A stretch of DNA of 5,943 nt from Gammaproteobacteria bacterium (GTDB taxonomy: Bacteria > Pseudomonadota > Gammaproteobacteria > SZUA-229), in contig DROB01000166.1 of NCBI GenBank assembly GCA_011321985.1, positions 1 through 5,943 on the forward strand, given 5' to 3'. Each line of letters starts with the position of its first letter. The stretch's first letter is position 1. Below, one piece after another: positions 1 to 4,966 of the stretch. A program made the position numbers and the translations under genes. The notes under the pieces are model-generated. The model was given only the letters and a program-made list of their open reading frames with translations, was not told the origin of the DNA and did no database searches.

Positions 1-72
1 GATTCTAAAATATTGAGAATAATAAAAGGTAAATGATATTTTATCACGGCTGGCCCATTAACTATTGATGGA

Positions 73-151
73 ATGAAATCCAGTAAATGGCTGAGACCGT
101 ATGCTGCATGGATATGTTTACAGCGTGTCTCAGTCATTCACTGGACTTCAT
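73..151. repeat. 25-bp imperfect inverted repeat forming a long hairpin
   Basis: Arms 73-97 and 127-151 match as reverse complements at 22 of 25 positions. The three differences (opposite 78, 85 and 90) are all transitions. In a + strand transcript they would be two A-C mismatches and one G-U pair; in a - strand transcript two G-U pairs and one mismatch. Inside the arms, 101-106 can pair with 121-126, so the hairpin continues past a 3-base bulge to a 14-base loop. No T-run follows on either side, so a plain intrinsic terminator is unlikely. It could be a structured RNA, a miniature inverted-repeat element or an extragenic palindrome; the sequence does not decide between them. Confidence 0.75.
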
Positions 152-293
152 GTCTCGGATTATCCTGAATTAATCAGTTGGGCGCGGAAAAGACGCGTAA
201 GCTGTTATCTTTTTATTGCCCGGCTTCATTGATGTCCTGTTAATTATGTCGATGGTCACAAACAGGGGGTAACGCTCTCATCACCAGTGCATA

Positions 294-325
294 CCTCGCC
301 CGCTTGTGGCGGGGCAGTTTATTTT
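294..325 (+). terminator. Possible intrinsic terminator, rightward
   Basis: The bases at 294-300 pair with 308-314 to form a 7-bp GC-rich stem with one G-U pair and a 7-base loop. A T-rich stretch begins a few bases later (318-325). The T-tract is interrupted and slightly displaced, so this is weaker than the two terminators further right. No gene that it would terminate is visible. Confidence 0.4.
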
Positions 326-545
326 TCAGGGTGAACGAAGTCGATTTTCCATAAATTTTTATTTGCTAAAGTTTTGAGATCAATAACTATGGGTAGGTCT
401 GAGGCCGCAGTAGTGCTGTTAGACTTGCTTGCCGTAGTCGATTCCTGTATCAGAATTTATGATACTTGTTCAGAGGTACCCTGGTAAATCTATGGATAAA
501 AAAGAGGGATATCGCTGATCTGGGTATTGCCTTAAAAAACCATTT

Positions 546-559
546 CCATGAACCCATGG
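546..559. promoter_or_regulatory. Small inverted repeat near the -35 zone of the diiron gene
   Basis: CCATG at 546-550 and CATGG at 555-559 form a perfect 5-bp inverted repeat with a 4-base spacer. It lies about 26-40 bases upstream of the candidate -10 element, where an operator or activator site could sit. A repeat this short can occur by chance and no regulator family is recognised, so this is a weak call. Confidence 0.2.
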
Positions 560-582
560 TCAAATTACTTGTCTGGATGATG

Positions 583-591
583 TGGTATACA
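583..591 (+). promoter_or_regulatory. Candidate extended -10 promoter for the diiron gene
   Basis: TGG followed by TATACA (586-591) fits an extended -10 element. No good -35 hexamer lies 16-18 bases upstream, which is tolerated for extended -10 promoters. The implied transcription start near 598 gives a short leader that still includes the GGAGG ribosome binding site at 606-610. Confidence 0.4.
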
Positions 592-616
592 AAACTCACA
601 ATGCCGGAGGTTTTAA

Positions 617-1279
617 ATGAAACAATTACGCGATGTCAGTGATTCTGATTATAAGGTTGCAATGGGCCGATTACTGGTCATGTACACCCAGGTGGATTAT
701 TTAATAATGCGTGCGGTTGCTGAGCGCATAGCATCTGCTCCTGACGATGAGAGCCGGTTATTTATGGCAAAGCAGGTGGGTGATGAAAGTCGTCACGTGC
801 GTATTCAGCAGGAATGGATAAAGGAATTCGGAACTGATGAGACTCCCGTTTTCAATGAGTTGCAACAGGAGATGTTCCTGGTGCATTTTCGATCATTGAA
901 CTGGTTGGATTTTTTAACCGATATGTATATCTGCATCGAAGCATTAGGTGGTGAAGCAGTCGAACAGATCGTACCGATGGCCGACCCGGGAACCCGTGCT
1001 TCGCTCAAAGTTCCGTTGCAGGATGAAGTGGATCATATAGCTTTCGGGCTTGGGCGGGTGGAGTATGAACTTTCAAAGCTACCGGTAAATGAGAGTATCT
1101 CCTACCTGAAAACGATCGAGACCCGGCTGGATTTTCTCGATGATACCTTGCATGGCCTGGGTATAGATGTACCGGCGATGTTTACAGCTGTCGGTGCTGA
1201 TTACCGGAAAGTGGTCGACACGGTATTGCAGAGGAGGCAGGAAATTATGGATAGGCTGGCGCAGCCGCTGGCAGCATAA
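617..1279 (+). CDS. Ferritin-like diiron protein, PaaA/PaaC-related
   Basis: The 220-residue product looks like an all-helical ferritin-like protein carrying a carboxylate-bridged diiron site. Visible ligand candidates are E57-x2-H60 (in DESRH), E108 and E137-x2-H140 (in DEVDH). The spacing from E108 to E137 is 29 residues. Counting back 30 from E57 gives D27, so D27 is the likely first carboxylate, with E36 the alternative. The surroundings (AKQVGDESRH, then LNWLDFL) resemble the phenylacetyl-CoA epoxidase PaaA/PaaC group. The protein is shorter than PaaA and no other paa genes are nearby, so phenylacetate breakdown is not supported; the substrate is unknown. The ATG start is well placed, with GGAGG ending 6 bases upstream. 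There is no signal peptide, so it is probably cytoplasmic. It appears monocistronic, ending in a strong terminator. The next rightward gene codes for a Cys-rich metal knuckle, a possible electron-transfer partner. The fold and diiron site are fairly sure; the function is not. Confidence 0.85.
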   Translation: MKQLRDVSDSDYKVAMGRLLVMYTQVDYLIMRAVAERIASAPDDESRLFMAKQVGDESRHVRIQQEWIKEFGTDETPVFNELQQEMFLVHFRSLNWLDFLTDMYICIEALGGEAVEQIVPMADPGTRASLKVPLQDEVDHIAFGLGRVEYELSKLPVNESISYLKTIETRLDFLDDTLHGLGIDVPAMFTAVGADYRKVVDTVLQRRQEIMDRLAQPLAA

Positions 1280-1321
1280 AGATGTGGTCAAAACATAGGA
1301 CATAAATATGACTCACATCAG

Positions 1322-1349
1322 AAAAAAGAGGGCCTGGCCCTCTTTTTTT
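1322..1349. terminator. Strong symmetric (bidirectional) intrinsic terminator
   Basis: The stretch is a near-perfect palindrome: an A-run plus GAGGG at 1322-1332 pairs with CCCTC plus a T-run at 1338-1348, leaving a 5-base loop. With A-runs on one side and T-runs on the other it should terminate transcription in both directions. It lies about 43 bases after the stop codon of the diiron gene and separates it from the Cys-rich gene. Confidence 0.9.
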
Positions 1350-1386
1350 AGCCTGATATTGGCTTAACCATAGAGATTTTATTGTT

Positions 1387-1431
1387 AAGGACACCGCTAT
1401 TAACTGGTAGTATGTTAATAGAGGTGTCCTT
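1387..1431. promoter_or_regulatory. 18-bp inverted repeat, possible operator or leader hairpin
   Basis: Arms 1387-1404 and 1414-1431 are reverse complements at 17 of 18 positions, the exception being a G opposite an A (1396/1422). The 9-base spacer is 1405-1413. No T-run follows on either strand, so this is not a standard terminator. It sits about 57 bases before the Cys-rich gene and brackets a possible -10 element, which suggests an operator overlapping a promoter; if transcribed it would fold as a leader hairpin. A small mobile-element remnant is a further possibility. Confidence 0.6.
1405..1413 (+). promoter_or_regulatory. Candidate extended -10 promoter for the Cys-rich gene
   Basis: TGG plus TAGTAT (1408-1413) fits an extended -10 element and lies exactly in the spacer of the 18-bp inverted repeat. 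A TTGTTA at 1382-1387 resembles a -35 hexamer, but the spacing of 20 bases is longer than usual. Such long spacers occur at promoters controlled by MerR-family regulators, but nothing else points to one. A promoter is needed somewhere here because the strong terminator at 1322-1349 lies just upstream. Confidence 0.3.
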
Positions 1432-1443
1432 GAAGTACAATCC

Positions 1444-1461
1444 GGGCCATGAAAATGGCTC
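1444..1461 (+). promoter_or_regulatory. Leader hairpin with GAAA tetraloop
   Basis: The bases 1444-1450 pair with 1455-1461 (one G-U pair), closing a GAAA loop at 1451-1454, a very stable GNRA tetraloop. It lies about 27 bases before the start of the Cys-rich gene and leaves the ribosome binding site free, so it could stabilise the 5' end of the mRNA. No known riboswitch or thermometer is recognised. Confidence 0.4.
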
Positions 1462-1487
1462 TCATAAATTAAAATAAAGGTGAGTTG

Positions 1488-1679
1488 ATGGCTTATAAAT
1501 GTGAAGTATGTGGTATGAGTGTCGGAACGATGACTTGCGGCGAGTGCGGTAAAGAACTGGTTCATGATACGATAACGGCCGATGATGGTTCGACCGTACA
1601 TGTTTCAAAATGTCCTGATGGTCATGGTATGGTCAAATCGCCGATGTGTTGCGGGCAGGATATGGCGAGTAATTCATAG
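1488..1679 (+). CDS. Small Cys-rich metal-knuckle (rubredoxin/desulforedoxin-like) protein
   Basis: The 63-residue product carries seven cysteines: C5-x2-C8, C17-x2-C20, C42 and the pair C54-C55. The first two CxxC knuckles suggest a zinc ribbon or rubredoxin-type Fe(Cys)4 site. The C-terminal PMCCGQDM resembles the CCGxPM ending of desulforedoxin and the N-terminal domain of desulfoferrodoxin. It should bind Zn or Fe; whether it carries electrons or is structural cannot be told from sequence. There is no signal peptide or membrane segment. A TTG at 1485 is in frame just before the chosen ATG; the ATG is preferred because the GGTGA at 1479-1483 lies close upstream of it. The gene stands alone between its own promoter-like leader and its own terminator. 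Its nearest rightward neighbour upstream is the diiron protein, so the two could be separate parts of a rubrerythrin-like redox pair, which is an inference. Confidence 0.8.
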   Translation: MAYKCEVCGMSVGTMTCGECGKELVHDTITADDGSTVHVSKCPDGHGMVKSPMCCGQDMASNS

Positions 1680-1703
1680 CGTTTAGCTGTGACTCATCGT
1701 CGA

Positions 1704-1731
1704 GAAAAGCGGCTTTTCGGCTGCTTTTTTC
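1704..1731 (+). terminator. Intrinsic terminator after the Cys-rich gene
   Basis: The bases 1705-1713 pair with 1720-1728 in a 9-bp stem with one G-U pair and a 6-base loop, running into a six-T tract (1725-1730). It ends 34 bases before the methyltransferase start, so that gene probably has its own promoter. Confidence 0.85.
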
Positions 1732-1758
1732 TTGACTGAAGAATATGCTTGATACGGT
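1732..1758 (+). promoter_or_regulatory. Candidate promoter for the methyltransferase gene
   Basis: TTGACT at 1732-1737 matches the -35 consensus at five of six bases. The best -10 partner is TACGGT at 1753-1758, a poor match with a short 15-base spacer. The implied transcription start falls close to 1765, at the GTG start itself, which would make the mRNA nearly leaderless. Confidence 0.3.
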
Positions 1759-1764
1759 AGTTCA

Positions 1765-2403
1765 GTGATTGGTTTCATGCGACGAGACGATATTATTTCC
1801 CCCGATGATTATCGGGCAATAGAGAATAGCCTGGCTTTTGAAATTCCCCTCCCGGTGGCCAAAGACTGGTCAGCAGCTGCAGATTTTTTGAAATTGCTCA
1901 GTGATTTCTGCCTGGATAAAAAACCTGTGAATATCGTCGAGTGTAGTAGTGGAACGAGTAGCCTGGTGCTGGCAAAGTGTTGCCAGATGAATGAGTCGGG
2001 TCATGTGTATAGCCTTGAAAATGGTGAAGAGTTTGCGCAAAAAACCAGACGGCAGTTAACAGATTTTTCGCTGGGTAGTCATTGCAGTGTCATACATTCG
2101 CCTCTGGAAAATATTGAAGTAAACGGTGTTCCATTTAAATGGTATACGTTAGATAAGTTGCCTGTACGTGATATAAACGTACTGGTCGTAGATGGCCCAT
2201 CAGGTTTTATTCAGAAGAATTCACGTTATCCGGCATTGCCTCTGTTAGTGGACAGGCTGGCAAAAGATTGTGTGATATTTCTTGACGATGCAGCCAGAGA
2301 GGATGAGCAGGCACTGGTCCGATTATGGCAGCTCGAGTTTCCCGAGTTTCAGGCAGAGTATATCGAAAATGAACGCGGTTGTTTCGTGTTGAGGAGATGT
2401 TAG
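1765..2403 (+). CDS. Predicted class I SAM-dependent methyltransferase
   Basis: The 212-residue product shows the order of motifs expected of a Rossmann-fold methyltransferase. The SAM-binding strand and loop is VECSSGTSSLVLA (58-70), with SSG in place of the usual GSG/GxG. An acidic residue that would hold the ribose follows in YSLEN (E85). The next strand ends in VVDGPSG (141-147), and RYPALPLL (154-161) and IFLDDAAREDE (171-181) are typical of a family often found in sugar and glycan loci. The acceptor is unknown; a sugar or glycan is possible given the convergent glycosyltransferase operon. The start is uncertain: GTG 1765 and ATG 1777 are in frame, neither has a clear Shine-Dalgarno sequence, and both keep all motifs. 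No signal peptide or membrane segment is seen. It lies beyond a terminator, so it is probably transcribed alone. Confidence 0.75.
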   Translation: MIGFMRRDDIISPDDYRAIENSLAFEIPLPVAKDWSAAADFLKLLSDFCLDKKPVNIVECSSGTSSLVLAKCCQMNESGHVYSLENGEEFAQKTRRQLTDFSLGSHCSVIHSPLENIEVNGVPFKWYTLDKLPVRDINVLVVDGPSGFIQKNSRYPALPLLVDRLAKDCVIFLDDAAREDEQALVRLWQLEFPEFQAEYIENERGCFVLRRC

Positions 2404-2523
2404 GGCAGCCTGGTTGATCTATCACTGGATTGCCGGGGATAGAGAGAGTGAGATACGGTTCCATTTTTTTCTTCATTTCTGATAGTCGCCAAGCCTGTTG
2501 CTGTCCACATGGTTGCGGCTTGC
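2404..2523. other. Convergent intergenic gap without an obvious terminator
   Basis: The methyltransferase and sulfotransferase genes end facing each other across 120 bases. A 6-bp repeat with a 21-base loop (CAAGCC at 2490-2495, GGCTTG at 2517-2522) and a weak 5-bp stem near 2409-2433 can be drawn, but neither is followed by a T-run on the right strand. The only T-tract, around 2464-2470, has no good stem before it. Transcripts from the two sides may overlap or end by Rho. Confidence 0.5.
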
Positions 2524-3054
2524 TCAGGAGGCGTTGTAACGTATCGCCCATTCTTTAAGGGCATGTTCAAGATTCCCCTGTGCCTGGATACGGTTCCAGA
2601 ATAAAGTAAAATCAGTTTCTATGGATTCGAGATGTACATCCATCTTATTGATCTTGTCTCTGAGAAATAAACGGATATTGCATTCGACCGTATCGAGATA
2701 GTCTTTTGCTATATCGCCAGCGGGTAGCCGATGTTTTTCATGCATCAGGATACCCTGTTCATAAGCTCTTAATATCCCATAGTCGATGCGCCTGGTAAAA
2801 CTTTCGGCGGCTGACAGGTGGTGGCGTTTCAGATGTACATAAAATGCATCATTACCGTATTTTTGATCGAGTCGGCCGAGTATCCATGATAACCGGTTGT
2901 CAGCTTCTATATGCTCATCCGGATAGTCCAGACGCTGAGCACCTGTACATGGAAGCAATGACTCGTGAGTAGCAGTATAGTTCTGGATATGCTGGCAGGC
3001 CTTTATGAAAGTGGTTGAACCACAGCGACCAGCATTTAGTATGAATATGTTCAT
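2524..3054 (-). CDS. Small PAPS-type sulfotransferase-like protein
   Basis: From the chosen ATG the product has 176 residues. It opens directly with a P-loop-like 5'-phosphosulfate site, NAGRCGSTTF (7-16). YVHLKRHHLSAAESFTRR (72-89) matches the 3'-phosphate-binding strand and helix, with R77 and S81/S85 the likely contacts. The family moves sulfate from PAPS onto a hydroxyl or amine; here a sugar of the glycan made by the neighbouring genes is the likely target, by inference. At 176 residues it is shorter than the 250-300 usual for sulfotransferases, though both cofactor motifs are present. An in-frame ATG at 3096 would add 14 residues and overlap the upstream glycosyltransferase by 25 bases. 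The inner start is preferred because it places the cofactor strand at the very N-terminus, as is usual, but neither start has a strong Shine-Dalgarno sequence. It is last in the three-gene leftward string. Confidence 0.75.
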   Translation of the reverse strand: MNIFILNAGRCGSTTFIKACQHIQNYTATHESLLPCTGAQRLDYPDEHIEADNRLSWILGRLDQKYGNDAFYVHLKRHHLSAAESFTRRIDYGILRAYEQGILMHEKHRLPAGDIAKDYLDTVECNIRLFLRDKINKMDVHLESIETDFTLFWNRIQAQGNLEHALKEWAIRYNAS

Positions 3055-3071
3055 GGCGTATATGATATTGC

Positions 3072-4952
3072 TCAGAAATTTAGAGCTCTGTCCCATGTGT
3101 GCAAGTCATCTTGATAAGACTTCAGGGCATCGAACATCTCATCCAGTTTCTTACGTGTTTTTTCCGGGGATGTAATCTCTCTGTATGCATGAGTATGGAT
3201 GCCAAAATTTTTCTCTATATTGTCCAGAAAATTTTTAAAATTATCTACTGCTGAACCGGTATTCCCGGAACAGAGATTCCACCAATTATCCTCGAGCAGG
3301 AAGTAGTCATTTATCCTCGATCTCAGGTCCGTAATCAGTTCCTGTTTCTCGGTATAGTTTTTATTGATGTCAATATATGTTTCTGTCAGTATTGACCGTA
3401 TTTTTTTAGTATCGATATCTGACTCAGGAAAACCTGTCTGAGTTAGTTTGTTGATGGTGAATAACAGAACATCGCCGTAGAATTGACGGATAAATTCATC
3501 GCTCAAATCGATGTTCCTGTAGTGTTTCCTGACGCCTGCACGAAATTCAGATTGCCCTGTTTCTCTTATCGTGCGGTTGTGTAACATAGGTAAGTTTGCT
3601 GATACAAATTTTTTCTGGAGTTTTGATTGCAGCAACCTCCCCAGGACAGGCCCTGCCATCCGTAATTTCATGGTGGCGAAGGGGATGAAATATCTGAGCA
3701 TGTCGGGTTTTATTATATAATTCCCCGTGTAGACAGTTCTTGCCGGTATCGTTTTTGAAAAGCCGTCACCATAGTTAAAATATGTTTTTCGTGTGGGGTG
3801 CTCACCGTAAAAAAAATGTTCCAGCTTGTTCGAAAAATTTTCGAGACAGTCAGCATTGGTATGTTCCTGTGTCAGGGGGCAGTGAAAGTCGAAGGATCTA
3901 TCTCTGTTGTCAAAGCCAAAAAGTTCAGCCATATCATGGTAGGCAGCATCATCGGTGCTTGCCTTTTTTTGTTGGTGAAACTGACAGGATCTATCGGGTT
4001 CCAGCATGGATAAGATACTGAGAAAATCCAGCGTATCCTGCTGAAAATTTCCGGCCATGACCGATGGCGAGACGGGTGGGTCACCTACGACCTTACCGGT
4101 AAGGATAGATACATCCTGTTGTTTGAAAATCTCATTGAGATAATGGAAGTAATTGATCGCGTGGACGGACTTTCCGGTATCAGTATCTGTGACGATACTG
4201 AATTCCTGGTCACTGTCGATGAAATAAAACAGTGTGTTATCCAGATGCCGGTCTCTATTACGGTCCTGGTTAAGCTTCAGATAGGTAATGTTTCGCATAA
4301 TAGATGCACCTTTATGCGAAAAACCGGTATCTTCGTTAATGTTCTGCGCACCGGGAAGGAAGCTTTGCATGTTGTTAGCGGGGTTTGAACGTTCCAGCTG
4401 TGCTAACTGATCTTCTGTGCCGAAATATTCAGTAGTGAGGCCTGCCTGGGTAAAAAATTCACAATATTCTCTGTGTTTTACGCGGCTCTTTTCATCACTG
4501 GAATCATCAGCGATAAGAACGGAGATTTTACTAAACGTATTATTTTTAAAACCACCATATCCATAACTTTGGCAGAGTGCCATCAGGCTGTCCAGACACT
4601 GTTTTAGCTGTTGTGGCCTGTCTGCTACCGGTATGATGATTCTGAAATTATATCGATCGTCTGTGGCCTTCAGGTCGTACAGATGTTCCAGAGCTCTGAA
4701 GCTGTCCTGATATTGTTCTATGCTTTCTTTAGAAGGAGCATCGTCCCATAACGTCTTTTCATGAGACAATATCTTGTCTTTGAACAGAGTGATGACCGTA
4801 TCGATATTCTTGTCATCGCTGGATCGTGAGAGCTGTCTTAAGTAGTTATCGAGTTCTTTTTTTATCGAGATCAGGCCATCTGTTTCTAGTATCGTGTTAC
4901 TCGAGGCACTCTCGAGTCCACCGGTCTGTTTATGCTTTGTCTGGATCGCCAT
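3072..4952 (-). CDS. Large GT-A fold glycosyltransferase (family 2-like)
   Basis: The 626-residue product has a GT-A nucleotide-sugar transferase core starting near residue 104. RIIIPVADR (104-112) is the first strand of the nucleotide-binding fold and VLIADDSS (145-152) the second. KGASIMRN (214-221) resembles the conserved arginine region before the metal site. YFIDSDQEF (243-251) holds the DxD metal site, D246-S247-D248. LTGKVVGDPP (284-293), TGNYIIKPD (409-417), RMAGPVLGRLL (431-441) and LPMLHNRT (454-461) look like acceptor and late nucleotide-site loops. The ~100 residues before the core and ~160 after it are mostly charged and helical-looking, with no membrane segment, so it is probably cytoplasmic. 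Its size is roughly double a simple family 2 enzyme. Donor, acceptor and whether the linkage is inverted or retained are unknown. The ATG lies 14 bases after the stop of the ThDP-enzyme gene, with no clear Shine-Dalgarno sequence, so translation may be coupled. The sulfotransferase gene follows closely. Confidence 0.8.
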   Translation of the reverse strand: MAIQTKHKQTGGLESASSNTILETDGLISIKKELDNYLRQLSRSSDDKNIDTVITLFKDKILSHEKTLWDDAPSKESIEQYQDSFRALEHLYDLKATDDRYNFRIIIPVADRPQQLKQCLDSLMALCQSYGYGGFKNNTFSKISVLIADDSSDEKSRVKHREYCEFFTQAGLTTEYFGTEDQLAQLERSNPANNMQSFLPGAQNINEDTGFSHKGASIMRNITYLKLNQDRNRDRHLDNTLFYFIDSDQEFSIVTDTDTGKSVHAINYFHYLNEIFKQQDVSILTGKVVGDPPVSPSVMAGNFQQDTLDFLSILSMLEPDRSCQFHQQKKASTDDAAYHDMAELFGFDNRDRSFDFHCPLTQEHTNADCLENFSNKLEHFFYGEHPTRKTYFNYGDGFSKTIPARTVYTGNYIIKPDMLRYFIPFATMKLRMAGPVLGRLLQSKLQKKFVSANLPMLHNRTIRETGQSEFRAGVRKHYRNIDLSDEFIRQFYGDVLLFTINKLTQTGFPESDIDTKKIRSILTETYIDINKNYTEKQELITDLRSRINDYFLLEDNWWNLCSGNTGSAVDNFKNFLDNIEKNFGIHTHAYREITSPEKTRKKLDEMFDALKSYQDDLHTWDRALNF

Positions 4953-4966
4953 GTTATTAAGAATAC

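Larger units (their letters stand above)
1..616. other. Long intergenic region without a convincing gene
   Basis: No open frame of meaningful length with a ribosome binding site is present on either strand in these roughly 600 bases; the short ATG frames near 492 and 548 close within about a dozen codons. What can be seen is a strong long hairpin (73-151), a GC-rich terminator-like hairpin followed by a T-rich stretch (294-320), and, close to the first gene, a small inverted repeat plus an extended -10 element. The tail of an upstream rightward gene could end left of the window and be terminated by the 294-320 hairpin, but no coding remnant was recognised. It could also hold a small RNA or decayed sequence. 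Confidence 0.6.

Noticed and set aside
429..463. TTGCCG ... TATGAT as a second promoter for the diiron gene
   Set aside because: The spacing of 23 bases is too long, and no other -35 hexamer fits the TATGAT at 458-463 at normal spacing.
805..1303. Two - strand frames of 67 and 74 codons opposite the diiron gene
   Set aside because: They are shadows of a well-supported gene and have no recognisable product.
1245..1601. 118-codon open frame on the - strand
   Set aside because: It runs across the bidirectional terminator, the inverted repeat and the Cys-rich gene, has no recognisable motif and is antisense to better-supported features.
2490..2522. CAAGCC/GGCTTG hairpin as a terminator for the sulfotransferase operon
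   Set aside because: The stem is short, the loop is 21 bases and no T-run follows in the leftward direction.
2207..2551. 114-codon open frame on the - strand
   Set aside because: It overlaps the 3' end of the methyltransferase gene and the end of the sulfotransferase gene; the product has no recognisable domain.
3782..4388. Several + strand frames of 70-90 codons and a second - strand frame inside the glycosyltransferase gene
   Set aside because: They lie wholly within a long, motif-supported coding region and show no family resemblance or ribosome binding sites.
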